In this document: one piece after another, positions 14,677 to 23,062 of the stretch
Layout of the letters: every line of letters begins with the position of its first letter
Position numbering within the stretch: position 1 is the stretch's first letter
NCBI GenBank assembly: GCA_017695025.1
Contig: JADILX010000124.1
Span: forward strand, 1-33,386
Direction of reading: 5' to 3'
Length of the DNA stretch: 33,386 nucleotides
From: Candidatus Cryptobacteroides excrementavium
GTDB taxonomy: Bacteria > Bacteroidota > Bacteroidia > Bacteroidales > UBA932
Made by a program: the position numbers and the translations under genes
Notes under the pieces: generated by a model
Told to the model about the DNA's origin: nothing
Database searches by the model: none
The model's input: only the letters and a program-made list of their open reading frames with translations

Positions 14677-15827
14677 TGTCTTTCAAAATAATGTTTCTCA
14701 AGCCAGTATCTGAAGAGCGGGTCAAGTATGACCGGCTCGTCTTTCTCGTTGAAAGTGACTATCTCCTTTTTCTTGAGGGCATCTTTTACTCTCCGTACAT
14801 TGGCAGAGGAGTTGAGCCCGTATTTCTCGATCACATCGGTGGAACTGAATCGCGTCTCACCGTCCAGAATGGCTTTCAGCAGACTCATCTGGTGGTCGGT
14901 GAGGTTGTTGGTGATGGCAAAGAACCTAGGCTCGTGTATGGAAAGTATTATTCTGAGTGCCTCCATCAGGATGCCTTCATTCATGAACCCTTTCGACAGG
15001 GAGTCGCATATGGATATGAAATGGTTGAGATACCACATGTTTGACCTGAAAAGGGCCACGGCTCCGGCAGCAAGGTCGCGGTCTATGACTTTCCCTCCGA
15101 TAAGGAATCCCCTGACTATATGCTCAACAATCTCTTTTTCATCTATCGGGTGCAGCGGGAGATGCTCAGTCATCCTGTAGAACCATTTTTTCTCCTCGAA
15201 GATATATTTCATGGCATTCAGCATGGAGCCTGTAATGATGTAGGTGCAGCAGTACGGGAGGCTCCTGTCCTTTTCGGACAGGACTGTCTCGAGTGCACGG
15301 AAAATCTCTTCATGCTCCGGGATGAACATCAGGTTCTGGAACTCTTCCAGTATCATGTATATCTGGATGCCTTTTTCTTCGGCAATCTTCTGCGGCAGAC
15401 GGAACATTGCCGTCATGTCCTCCATGTCGATGTCCCAGTTGAGTGACACTACCTCTTCGCATGAGGAGAACCTCTGCCTGTCGAAGACGAAATGCGTGCC
15501 TGCAAGATGTCTGGAGATAAGGTCTTCGTATTCTGCAGGCGTGGTCGCCGTGGCCCGGATGACCGCAGTCCCGAACTTCGTCATGAACCTGTTCTTTTCC
15601 CGGACATTGAAGATGTCAGCCTGCCCTACGGCAAATCTTCCTCCTGCTATCCTCATGTTGAAGAGCGCCTGCTGTATCACTGACATCTTCCCGCTCTTGG
15701 GCGGCTCGTATATTGTCACGTCTTCTTTCTCGGTCAGCAGGTTCCTCAATATGTTGCAGTCGGTCTTCCTGCCTATGAAGTTGCGGTCAGTCACATATTT
15801 GTCATATACAAAAGGGGTCTCCATCAT
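14673..15827 (-). CDS. AAA/STAND-like ATPase with degenerate P-loop, coupled to sirtuin
   Basis: A 384-residue protein. N-terminal FIGRKTDCNILRNLL resembles the opening of archaeal-type/AAA_16 ATPases. It is followed by a P-loop-like EPPKSGKMS (41-49), in which the first Gly is Glu and the Ser/Thr after GK is Met. The Walker B region is IYMILEEFQNL (156-166), with Glu where Asp is usual, and TYIITGSMLNAM resembles a sensor. The C-terminal 75 residues look like a winged helix (TDHQMSLLKAILDG...VIEKYGLNSSANVRRVKDALKKKEIVT). No nuclease motif was seen. The function is unknown. Its stop overlaps the sirtuin start, suggesting joint expression. A -7 box lies 24 bp upstream; ATGs at 15827 and 15824 are both possible. 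Confidence 0.75.
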   Translation of the reverse strand: MMETPFVYDKYVTDRNFIGRKTDCNILRNLLTEKEDVTIYEPPKSGKMSVIQQALFNMRIAGGRFAVGQADIFNVREKNRFMTKFGTAVIRATATTPAEYEDLISRHLAGTHFVFDRQRFSSCEEVVSLNWDIDMEDMTAMFRLPQKIAEEKGIQIYMILEEFQNLMFIPEHEEIFRALETVLSEKDRSLPYCCTYIITGSMLNAMKYIFEEKKWFYRMTEHLPLHPIDEKEIVEHIVRGFLIGGKVIDRDLAAGAVALFRSNMWYLNHFISICDSLSKGFMNEGILMEALRIILSIHEPRFFAITNNLTDHQMSLLKAILDGETRFSSTDVIEKYGLNSSANVRRVKDALKKKEIVTFNEKDEPVILDPLFRYWLEKHYFERQ

Positions 15828-15850
15828 TCACCGGTTTAAATCATCGTCTA

Positions 15851-15858
15851 CAAATTTA
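15851..15858 (-). promoter_or_regulatory. -7 promoter element of the ATPase-sirtuin operon
   Basis: The minus strand reads TAAATTTG, fitting TAnnTTTG, 24 nt before the ATPase ATG. No TTTG lies at the expected -33 spacing. Confidence 0.55.
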
Positions 15859-16028
15859 TAAAAATAACAAAAAAGTTATGCCGAATGTTGCAAAAAATGT
15901 CCTGCCGGGCCCGAAAAATTTCCGGATTTCGACAGCATGATGTGATATAAGGTGCCGGGGCGCAGGCTTGTGATGGACCGCGCCGGAATTTAACCTGTCG
16001 GAATTTACCTTAATTTCTGCCTGCAGTT

Positions 16029-16059
16029 TTTGCAGATTCGTGGAAATGTGTTATCTTTG
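16029..16059 (+). promoter_or_regulatory. Promoter of rplU-rpmA
   Basis: TTTG (16029-16032), 19 nt, TATCTTTG (16052-16059), a full consensus. Transcription starting near 16064 gives a leader of about 93 nt, the longest predicted from a full-consensus promoter here. Confidence 0.75.
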
Positions 16060-16093
16060 CAGACCTTAAATATTTACGGGATTGTCAAGCCAT

Positions 16094-16140
16094 TGATAAA
16101 GAGCCTGTTGCGAAGCGGGCCGCTTGCAGTCGGAACTCTT
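16094..16140 (+). promoter_or_regulatory. Possible structured leader of rplU
   Basis: The leader contains overlapping inverted repeats (gcctgttgcgaagcgggc, and AAGCG-ggc-CGCTT) that could form alternative hairpins shortly before rplU. Ribosomal-protein leaders often bind their own product, but I cannot match this to a known L21 leader family. Structure was judged by eye only. Confidence 0.3.
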
Positions 16141-16156
16141 AAGTTTGTTTTAATTT

Positions 16157-16468
16157 ATGTACGCAATCGTAGAAATTGCAGGCCAGCAGTTTAAAGTTGA
16201 GGCTGGCATGGAGATTTTTGTTCAGCGTCTTGCTGCTGAAAAAGGCGCTGCAGTGGAGTTTGACAAGGTGCTTCTGGTCGATAATGACGGAGCCGTTAAG
16301 GTCGGTGCTCCTTATGTTGACGGGGCGTCTGTCAAGGCTACGGTACTTGACGACACATGCAGAGGCAAGAAGGTGATTGTCTTCAAGAAGAAACGCCGCA
16401 AAGGCTATCAGAAGCAGACCGGTCACCGTCAGAATTTCACTAAAATCCAGATCAACGAGATCGCTTAA
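16157..16468 (+). CDS. rplU: 50S ribosomal protein bL21
   Basis: A 103-residue protein with the typical bL21 opening [17 protein letters not shown] and the basic RNA-binding C-terminal stretch [29 protein letters not shown]. It binds 23S rRNA in the large subunit. It is followed by rpmA 21 bp downstream, the near-universal rplU-rpmA order. The start is preceded by an A/T-rich, SD-less sequence, typical of Bacteroidota initiation. Confidence 0.96.
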   Translation: MYAIVEIAGQQFKVEAGMEIFVQRLAAEKGAAVEFDKVLLVDNDGAVKVGAPYVDGASVKATVLDDTCRGKKVIVFKKKRRKGYQKQTGHRQNFTKIQINEIA

Positions 16469-16489
16469 AGAGACAGGAGGAAATAGATT

Positions 16490-16750
16490 ATGGCACATAA
16501 AAAAGGCGTCGGTAGTTCAAAGAACGGACGTGAGTCAGAGAGCAAACGACTCGGTATCAAGAAATTCGGAAGCCAGGTGGTGAAAGCCGGCAATATTCTT
16601 GTCCGCCAGAGGGGTACAGTGCACAATCCGGGACAGAATGTCGGGATGGGAAGAGATCACACTCTTTATGCCCTTGTTGACGGTACTGTATGCTTCCGCA
16701 AAAAAGCAGAGAACAAGTCATACGTTTCGGTGATTCCTTTCGAGAATTAG
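16490..16750 (+). CDS. rpmA: 50S ribosomal protein bL27
   Basis: An 86-residue protein beginning [22 protein letters not shown], with the N-terminal tail that reaches the peptidyl-transferase centre, and with [28 protein letters not shown]. It lacks the cleavable N-terminal extension found in Firmicutes bL27. An AGGAGG sits 9 nt before the ATG, one of the few SD-like sequences here. It forms an operon with rplU and is followed by a terminator. Confidence 0.96.
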   Translation: MAHKKGVGSSKNGRESESKRLGIKKFGSQVVKAGNILVRQRGTVHNPGQNVGMGRDHTLYALVDGTVCFRKKAENKSYVSVIPFEN

Positions 16751-16775
16751 GAACGGAGGACAGATGGATAGGGAC

Positions 16776-16819
16776 AGAGGATTGGTACTCCGTGAGGGTT
16801 TCAGTCCTCTTTTCTTTTT
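16776..16819 (+). terminator. Terminator after rpmA
   Basis: The 8-bp stem AGAGGATT/AGTCCTCT (one G-U pair) has a loop of about 19 nt and is followed by TTTCTTTTT. As no promoter motif was found before serS, the terminator may be leaky and let some transcripts continue. Confidence 0.6.
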
Positions 16820-16888
16820 GGGAGGGCAGTGGCAGGCGATGTCTGTCCATGCCGGGGTCATAGAAAACAACAGTTAAATATCATTGAT

Positions 16889-18160
16889 ATGCTGACACTC
16901 AAATTGCTCCGTGACGATCCGGAGTATGTGATCAGGAAACTTGCAGTCAAGCATTTCGACGCAAGGGAGATTGTGGAAAAGATAGTTGCCCTTGACGGGA
17001 ACAGGCGCCGTCTCCAGACGGAACTCGATGCCTGCCTGTCACAGCAGAAGCAGAAGGCTTCGCAGATTGGGGCATTCATGAAAGACGGCAGAAAGGAAGA
17101 GGCTGAGAAGGTGAAGGCCGAGGTCGCTTCCCTGAAGGAGCATTCAAAGGAACTGGAAAGGCAGTCGGACGAGAACAACGGGGAACTCAATTCACTCATG
17201 GTTCTTCTTCCGAATATCCCGTGCGACCTTGTCCCGGAGGGAAAGGACTCCAATGACAATGTGGTCGTGAAGATGGGCAATGAGATACCTGATCTCGGGC
17301 CTGATGCCCTCCCGCATTGGGAACTCGCAAAGAAGTTCGACATCATCGATTTCGATCTTGGTGTCAAACTGACCGGAGCAGGTTTCCCTGTCTATAAGGG
17401 GAAGGGGGCAAGACTTCAGAGGGCTCTTGTCAATATGTTCCTTGACATCAATACCGCAGCCGGGTATCTTGAGGTGGAGCCTCCGGTGATGGTCAATGAG
17501 GCTTCCGGTTTCGGTACCGGCCAGTTGCCAGACAAGGAGGGGCAGATGTATCACGCCAACCTTGACAATTTCTATCTTGTCCCTACAGCCGAGGTGCCTG
17601 TGACCAATATCTACAGGGATGTCATACTCGGAGAGAATGATTTCCCGGTGAAGATGACGGCGTATACCCCATGTTTCCGTCGTGAAGCAGGCTCCTATGG
17701 CAAGGATGTACGTGGACTCAACAGGCTGCACCAGTTCGACAAGGTCGAGATTGTGCGTATAGAGAAGCCGGAGAATTCATACAAGGCGCTTGATGAGATG
17801 ATTGCCCACGTGGAGGGCATAGTGAACAGGCTCGGCCTCCCGTACAGGATACTCCGTCTGTGCGGAGGGGACCTCAGTTTCACTTCCGCCATCACGTATG
17901 ATTTTGAAGTGTATTCTGCAGCCCAGGGCAGGTGGCTTGAGATAAGTTCCGTGTCCAACTTTGAGTCCTATCAGGCCAACAGGCTGAAACTCAGGTATAA
18001 GGATGCAGAGGGGAAGACGCAGTTGGCCCATACTCTCAACGGAAGTTCGCTTGCCCTGCCGAGAGTCGTGGCCGCCCTGCTTGAGGACAACTACAGGGAC
18101 GGACGTATCGTGATACCTGAAGCCCTCAGGCCTTATACCGGCTTTGACTTCATAGGCTGA
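16889..18160 (+). CDS. serS: Seryl-tRNA synthetase
   Basis: Charges tRNA-Ser with serine. A 423-residue class II synthetase starting MLTLKLLRDDPEYVIRKLAVK. An N-terminal coiled-coil arm (about 30-105) contacts the tRNA long variable arm. Motif 2 is FRREAGSYGKDVRGLNRLHQFDKVE and motif 3 is NGSSLALPRVVAALLEDNYRDG. The track start at 16829 adds 20 residues that do not fit the family, so 16889 is used. The stop overlaps the ruvC start by one base (TGATG), so the two are co-translated. No TAnnTTTG motif was seen in the 138 bp upstream. Confidence 0.96.
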   Translation: MLTLKLLRDDPEYVIRKLAVKHFDAREIVEKIVALDGNRRRLQTELDACLSQQKQKASQIGAFMKDGRKEEAEKVKAEVASLKEHSKELERQSDENNGELNSLMVLLPNIPCDLVPEGKDSNDNVVVKMGNEIPDLGPDALPHWELAKKFDIIDFDLGVKLTGAGFPVYKGKGARLQRALVNMFLDINTAAGYLEVEPPVMVNEASGFGTGQLPDKEGQMYHANLDNFYLVPTAEVPVTNIYRDVILGENDFPVKMTAYTPCFRREAGSYGKDVRGLNRLHQFDKVEIVRIEKPENSYKALDEMIAHVEGIVNRLGLPYRILRLCGGDLSFTSAITYDFEVYSAAQGRWLEISSVSNFESYQANRLKLRYKDAEGKTQLAHTLNGSSLALPRVVAALLEDNYRDGRIVIPEALRPYTGFDFIG

Positions 18161-18720
18161 TGACAGAGCATAGCCCTAAGACTATAATGGGAATTGACCC
18201 CGGAACTTATATATTAGGTTACGGGGTCATTCGTTCCGGAAGCAGGCATCCGGAATATGTCGACATGGGGGTCCTCGACATGAGAAAGATAGGGGACCAT
18301 TTCTCAAAGATAGCATACATCTACAGGGAGGTCTCCAGGCTGATAGCCGAGTTCTCCCCCGATGTGCTGTCGATAGAGTCTCCCTTCTATGGGAAAAATC
18401 CTCAGGTGATACTCAAACTGGGACGGGCCCAGGGGGCAGCAATCACTGCAGCGGTCAATGCCGGGATTCCTGTGTATGAATATGCCCCGAGAAAGGCAAA
18501 GTCCGCCATAACCGGGAATGGTGCGGCATCAAAGGAGCAGGTGTGCATCATGAGCCAGAAGATATTGGATGTAAGCCTTGACCCGGAGAGATTCGATGCG
18601 ACTGATGCCCTTGCGATAGCCTTGTGCCATTATTACCATATGAAAAGTCCCGTCCTTTCTTCCGGGTCTGTGTCTGACTGGAAAAAATTCATAGAGGCCA
18701 ATCCGGGACGGGTGAAATGA
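18160..18720 (+). CDS. ruvC: Crossover junction endodeoxyribonuclease RuvC
   Basis: Resolves Holliday junctions by paired nicking, with RuvAB. The 186-residue RNase H-fold nuclease shows all four catalytic acids: Asp13 (MGIDPGTYILGYG), Glu73 (LSIESPFYGKNPQ), Asp146 and Asp149 (DATDALAIALCHYY). The basic segment PRKAKSAITGNGAASKEQV fits the DNA-binding region. It is coupled to serS by a one-base stop/start overlap; ruvA and ruvB are not in the window. Confidence 0.96.
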   Translation: MTEHSPKTIMGIDPGTYILGYGVIRSGSRHPEYVDMGVLDMRKIGDHFSKIAYIYREVSRLIAEFSPDVLSIESPFYGKNPQVILKLGRAQGAAITAAVNAGIPVYEYAPRKAKSAITGNGAASKEQVCIMSQKILDVSLDPERFDATDALAIALCHYYHMKSPVLSSGSVSDWKKFIEANPGRVK

Positions 18721-18853
18721 CCTTGTCCTGTCGTGTAGAGGCACGTTTCGGGCTGATGAGCCAGAAAAATTGCGGGATGACTGCCGTACCGCATTAAACT
18801 TCGGGGCTGCGGATGTGTCCAATACAATGTGTTTTTTGCTGTTATATGATATG

Positions 18854-18886
18854 TACTGCCGGAGGGCCGGCATGTAAAAGTTTTTT
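18854..18886 (+). terminator. GC-rich hairpin and T run directly before the OMP start
   Basis: TGCCGG-AGGG-CCGGCA (extended by TAC/GTA with one bulge) is followed by AAAAGTTTTTT. This resembles a terminator for serS-ruvC, but the T run is offset by five bases and ends only three bases before the ATG of the next gene. It could instead act on translation of that gene. Confidence 0.4.
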
Positions 18887-18889
18887 GTG

Positions 18890-21835
18890 ATGAGAAACTC
18901 CGTGAAAGTCTTCATTGCGTCTGTAGTCTCCGCCATCTCCATGCTTGTCTGTACCGGCATGTATGCGCAGGTCGGCTTCCCTGTAAGGATGAAACTCTCC
19001 GACAGGTCGACAGGCGAGCCGGTGGGCTTTGCCACTGTCTCCATGACATTGAAGGGAGCGAAAGAGCCTTTGAAATATGTGATGAGTACCGAGGCCGGAG
19101 AAGTGGATTTCGAAGGTATAGTGCGTGGCACCTATATCATGAAGGCCGAACTGATGGGCTACAAGCCATATGAGCAGGAGATTACCGTGGACAGGATGAT
19201 TGACCTCGGGACAGTGCAGATGTCTCCGGACGTGGAGATGCTCGATGCAGCAAGTGTCACCGCCGTCGGGAATCCGATCATAGTGAAAAAGGACACTATT
19301 GAATACAGCGCCACATCATTCAAGACTTCCGATAATGACATGCTGGAGGAACTCCTGAAAAAACTCCCTGGGGTCGAGGTGGGTACTGACGGCTCCATAA
19401 CAGCCAACGGAGAGACAATCACCAAGGTGATGATAGACGGCAAGGAATTTTTTCTTGATGACCCCCAACTTGCTACCAAGAACATACCGGCCAAGATAAT
19501 CGAGAAGGTCCGCGTTGTAGAGAAGAAATCCGACCAGGCCGAATTTACCGGTATTGATGACGGTGAAGAGGAGACGGTGATAGACCTTTCGGTGAAGCCC
19601 GGGATGATGGACGGATGGTTCGGCAACGTGATGGCCGGGGGCGGCCATGACCTTCCGCCACGCAATGATGGGAATGCCGTGGATGACTGGCGCTATCAGG
19701 GCGCGGCCATGGTGGGGCGTTTTACCCAGAACAGCCAGATAAGCATCATCCTCAACGGCAACAATACCAACAACCGCGGTTTCAACGACATTGCAGGCAG
19801 CATGATGCAGAACATGCGCGGCTCTCGCGGCATGGGCCGGCGGATGGGAGGCTGGGGCCGCAACGGCATAACTACATCTTGGATGGCCGGTGCCAACGGG
19901 GCGTTCAATCTCCTTGACGGGAATATGGAACTGAACGGAAACTATATGTACGGCGGTTCTGACAGATATATAATAGAGAAGAGTTCCGAGACGACATACA
20001 ATGACAACGGCAGTGTCGAGACATACAACGAGGACGGGGAGAACCTCTCGCACAGTGACGGGCACCGTTTCGGGGTGAGGCTTGAGCATAAGTTCAGTGA
20101 GAACACGTCCATCCTGTTCGAGCCGCAGTTTGATTTCGGGACAGGAAGGTATACGGAGGACTATGTGTTTGACAAGAGCCTTGACGGTGCTGCAGTCAAT
20201 GAGGGCTTCAACAGAAATACAGGCTCGAACAGCAACTGGAGGGCACGCGGATTCCTCCTGTTCCGGCAAAGGCTCGGGAAGCCAGGCAGGACGGTGTCCG
20301 TGATGTTCAACTATAGTTTCAGCAACAATGACCTGTGGGGATTCAACCAGTCCCTGACCAGAAACCTTGAGGGCGAGACTCCTTTGGATGACATTGTCAA
20401 CCAGAGATATGACCAGAATTCCCGCAGTTCGTCACTTTCCGGGCGCGTAGTGTATACGGAGCCTCTCGGCCATGACTTTTATCTTGAAGCCAACTATTCA
20501 TATGGCTGGAACAGGAGCAAGACTTTCAAGTCGACATACAACAGCGGGGGCAATCCCGGGGATCTTGTTGACTTCGATGGCGGAAGCATGACATATGACC
20601 CTGCGGGTGAGACTTTTGACAAGGATTATTCCAACGATATCACAAACCGGTATGTCAACCAGAGTGCAGGTCTCAATTTCATGTACCAGAAGGAGAAACT
20701 GCGGGCACAACTTGGGGCGGCAATCCGTCCTACCGATACCGACAATATGACCAACGGTGAGTCTTATAAAAGCAATGTCATCAACTGGTCGCCGCAGGCG
20801 ATGCTCCGCTATGACCCGGATGACAATACGAGCCTGAGGCTTTTCTATTTCGGGCGCTCCTCGCAGCCTTCCACATCCCAGCTCATGCCTGTGCTCGACA
20901 ATTCCAATCCTGTCAATGTCTCGCTGGGTAACCCTTATCTTATCCCGTACTTCAACCACAATATAAGGGCGATGTTCGGCTATACCGACACTGAGACTTT
21001 CATGTCGATACACGGCCGTTTCGGCAGCAGCATAGTTCAGGACCCTATCGTCAATGCACAGTGGAACAATGCGGGAGTCAGATATTCTATTCCTGTCAAC
21101 GGGCCGGCCTCTGTGTCGGTAGACGGGCGTGTGATGATCAACTCCCCGTTCAGCCGCAACTCGAAGTTCTCCATATTCTCGATGACATATGCCAGATTCA
21201 ATGAGTCTACATCATATATACAGCGCACCGACGGAGGACTTGACATGGGCAAGTACGGGACTCCTGAAGAGTTCAACTATGATCTGTTCCATGAGGACTT
21301 TTCTGACATGAAGGACATGATGTTCATTTCAAACAGGACAAGGACCCTCAATTTTACACAGCGTCTCCGCTTCACGTTCAGGAACGATTTCGTGGAACTC
21401 AATCTCGGCGGACGTACGAGGGTCAGCAAGTCCTGGTACAGTATTTCCGAATACGGGCAGAGCGCACAGTGGAACAACCAGATAGATGCTTCGATGAACT
21501 GGACGATACCGGGAGGTGTCAGCATCATTGCAGACTGCGACTATAACTGGTACAACGGGTATTCCCAGCCTCAGGATGATGAGTTCGTGCTCAATGCAGA
21601 GGTCAGCAAACTTCTGTTCAAAGACCGGTTCACGCTTGCCTTGAAGGCATATGACATTTTATGCCAGTCCAAGAACCTGTCTGTCTCTGACGAGTCCAAC
21701 ATGCACGTCGAGACCCTGAACAATACACTCGGGCGCTATATCATACTGTCTCTGACATGGCGTTTCGGGAATTTCGGCGGCCCGGGCGGCGGGCCTGGGC
21801 ATCGTGGCCCTATGGGGCCTCCTCACAGGAGATAG
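18890..21835 (+). CDS. Outer-membrane beta-barrel protein with carboxypeptidase-regulatory and plug-like domains
   Basis: A 981-residue protein from the ATG at 18890; the track begins at the adjacent GTG. A signal peptide (1-27, ending ATG-MYAQ) is followed by a carboxypeptidase-regulatory-like fold (about 30-110: STGEPVGFATVSMTLKG...IVRGTYIMKAELMGYKP). A plug-like region (about 115-230: DTIEYSATSFKTSDNDMLEELLKKLPGVEV...ITKVMIDGKEFF) precedes a long barrel of the OMP_b-brl type. Unlike SusC, it has no visible partner SusD gene. The last strand (LSLTWRFGNF) is followed by a Gly/Pro/His/Arg tail (GGPGGGPGHRGPMGPPHRR), so the barrel is not C-terminal. The ligand is unknown. No promoter motif was seen upstream. 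Confidence 0.85.
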   Translation: MRNSVKVFIASVVSAISMLVCTGMYAQVGFPVRMKLSDRSTGEPVGFATVSMTLKGAKEPLKYVMSTEAGEVDFEGIVRGTYIMKAELMGYKPYEQEITVDRMIDLGTVQMSPDVEMLDAASVTAVGNPIIVKKDTIEYSATSFKTSDNDMLEELLKKLPGVEVGTDGSITANGETITKVMIDGKEFFLDDPQLATKNIPAKIIEKVRVVEKKSDQAEFTGIDDGEEETVIDLSVKPGMMDGWFGNVMAGGGHDLPPRNDGNAVDDWRYQGAAMVGRFTQNSQISIILNGNNTNNRGFNDIAGSMMQNMRGSRGMGRRMGGWGRNGITTSWMAGANGAFNLLDGNMELNGNYMYGGSDRYIIEKSSETTYNDNGSVETYNEDGENLSHSDGHRFGVRLEHKFSENTSILFEPQFDFGTGRYTEDYVFDKSLDGAAVNEGFNRNTGSNSNWRARGFLLFRQRLGKPGRTVSVMFNYSFSNNDLWGFNQSLTRNLEGETPLDDIVNQRYDQNSRSSSLSGRVVYTEPLGHDFYLEANYSYGWNRSKTFKSTYNSGGNPGDLVDFDGGSMTYDPAGETFDKDYSNDITNRYVNQSAGLNFMYQKEKLRAQLGAAIRPTDTDNMTNGESYKSNVINWSPQAMLRYDPDDNTSLRLFYFGRSSQPSTSQLMPVLDNSNPVNVSLGNPYLIPYFNHNIRAMFGYTDTETFMSIHGRFGSSIVQDPIVNAQWNNAGVRYSIPVNGPASVSVDGRVMINSPFSRNSKFSIFSMTYARFNESTSYIQRTDGGLDMGKYGTPEEFNYDLFHEDFSDMKDMMFISNRTRTLNFTQRLRFTFRNDFVELNLGGRTRVSKSWYSISEYGQSAQWNNQIDASMNWTIPGGVSIIADCDYNWYNGYSQPQDDEFVLNAEVSKLLFKDRFTLALKAYDILCQSKNLSVSDESNMHVETLNNTLGRYIILSLTWRFGNFGGPGGGPGHRGPMGPPHRR

Positions 21836-21881
21836 CCGCTCCTTTCCGGCCGGTAAATAGCACAGGGTAAGGTACAGGATC

Positions 21882-23042
21882 TTATTCCAGTTCAGGAGTG
21901 AGATTCTGTGCGTATTTTCTCCATTTGTCGATGAGGGCCTGCATGTCGTCAGGGATAGGGGAGTCGAAAGACATGTATTCCTTTGTCCTCGGGTGGATGA
22001 ATCCGAGGGTCTTTGCATGCAGGGCCTGGCGTGGAAGCAGTTTGAAGCAGTTCTCTATGAACTGGCGGTATTTTGCATATATGGTGCCTTTGCGTATCTC
22101 CGCCCCGTCGTATCTTTCATCGTTGAAAAGCGGATGTCCGATATAGTTGAAATGGACTCTTATCTGGTGGGTCCTTCCTGTCTCGAGCCTGCATTCCACA
22201 ACAGTCACGTAGCCGAATCTTTCTATGACCTTGAAGTGGGTCACTGCATGTTTCCCGCTTTCTCCGTCAGGAAATACCTTGAATCTCATCCTGTCCGAAG
22301 GGTCGCGTCCTATGTTGCCGGTGATAGTGCCTTCGTCCTCCTTGATATTGCCCCAGACGATAGCCACGTATCTGCGTTCAATGGAGTGTACGAAAAACTG
22401 TTTTGCAAGGTCAAGCTGGGCTTCCTCTGTCTTTGCCACGACGAGCAGCCCGGATGTATCCTTGTCTATGCGATGCACGAGTACGCCCATCCTTTCGTCT
22501 GCTGCATCAGGCCCCTGCGATATGCCGAGATGGTGTGCAAGGGCGTTTACGAGTGTGCCTGAGAAGTGGCCGTGGCCCGGATGGACCACGAGTCCGGCCG
22601 GCTTGTTGAGTACGAGCAGGTCATCGTCTTCATATATTATGTCGAGCGGGATATCTTCCGGCAGAATCTCAAGCCCTCTCCTCTGGTAGGGCATGACGAA
22701 TGTTATGACATCTCCCGGACGTACTATGCAGTTGGCCTTTGCCACCTTGCCGTTGACCCTGATATAGTCTTCCTTTATGGCGAGTTGTATACGGTGCCGG
22801 GAGGTGTTCTCCATATGTGTCGCGAGATATTTGTCCACGCGCATTGGGGCCTGCCCCTTGTCGAGTTCAAAGCGGAAATGCTCGAACATCTCCTGCTCTT
22901 CATCATCGTAGGCTTCTTCGTCCTGTTCTGGGCCTCCGGACATCATGGCTGTCCCGCCTGATGTATCTTCCGGGCCTGCGGCACAGGCAGTCTGGCCGCC
23001 GATGCCTGCGGTCTCTGCAACAGTGTGTCTGATGGCATTCAT
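21882..23042 (-). CDS. rluD: RluD-like 23S rRNA pseudouridine synthase
   Basis: A 386-residue RluA-family enzyme. An S4 RNA-binding domain (about 66-118: MRVDKYLATHMENTSRHRIQLAIKEDYIRVNGKVAK) is followed by the catalytic domain with HRIDKDTSGLL (catalytic Asp193) and LETGRTHQIRVHF. The arrangement fits RluD, which modifies helix 69 of 23S rRNA; RluC-type specificity is not excluded. An acidic, low-complexity 55-residue N-terminal extension precedes the S4 domain, and an ATG at codon 52 is an alternative start. It lies 20 bp behind the PASTA gene in a three-gene operon and converges on the OMP gene. Confidence 0.88.
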   Translation of the reverse strand: MNAIRHTVAETAGIGGQTACAAGPEDTSGGTAMMSGGPEQDEEAYDDEEQEMFEHFRFELDKGQAPMRVDKYLATHMENTSRHRIQLAIKEDYIRVNGKVAKANCIVRPGDVITFVMPYQRRGLEILPEDIPLDIIYEDDDLLVLNKPAGLVVHPGHGHFSGTLVNALAHHLGISQGPDAADERMGVLVHRIDKDTSGLLVVAKTEEAQLDLAKQFFVHSIERRYVAIVWGNIKEDEGTITGNIGRDPSDRMRFKVFPDGESGKHAVTHFKVIERFGYVTVVECRLETGRTHQIRVHFNYIGHPLFNDERYDGAEIRKGTIYAKYRQFIENCFKLLPRQALHAKTLGFIHPRTKEYMSFDSPIPDDMQALIDKWRKYAQNLTPELE

Positions 23043-23062
23043 GTCGGATAATGGATGTCTTG

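Larger units (their letters stand above)
15828..16156. other. Intergenic region with two divergent promoters and the rplU leader
   Basis: This 329-bp stretch separates the ATPase-sirtuin operon from rplU. It holds the minus-strand -7 box at its left end and the rplU promoter and leader at its right end. The middle (about 15870-16025) is a mix of A-rich and GC-rich sequence in which I see no gene, RNA or repeat. Confidence 0.6.

Noticed and set aside
13942-15827. A SIR2-HerA, DSR or Thoeris-type anti-phage system
   Set aside because: The sirtuin is a compact 244-residue CobB-type deacylase with no fused sensor. The ATPase lacks HerA motifs, and no other defence genes flank it. I keep the pair as a finding but not as a defence call.
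10800-15960. Similar short stretches (gacagcatgat...) near 10802 and 15929 as a dispersed repeat
   Set aside because: Similarity is about 12 bases with gaps, not beyond chance at this scale.
19316-20269. 317-residue minus-strand ORF inside the large OMP gene
   Set aside because: Antisense shadow; no recognisable motif, promoter or partner, while the plus frame is a clear outer-membrane protein.
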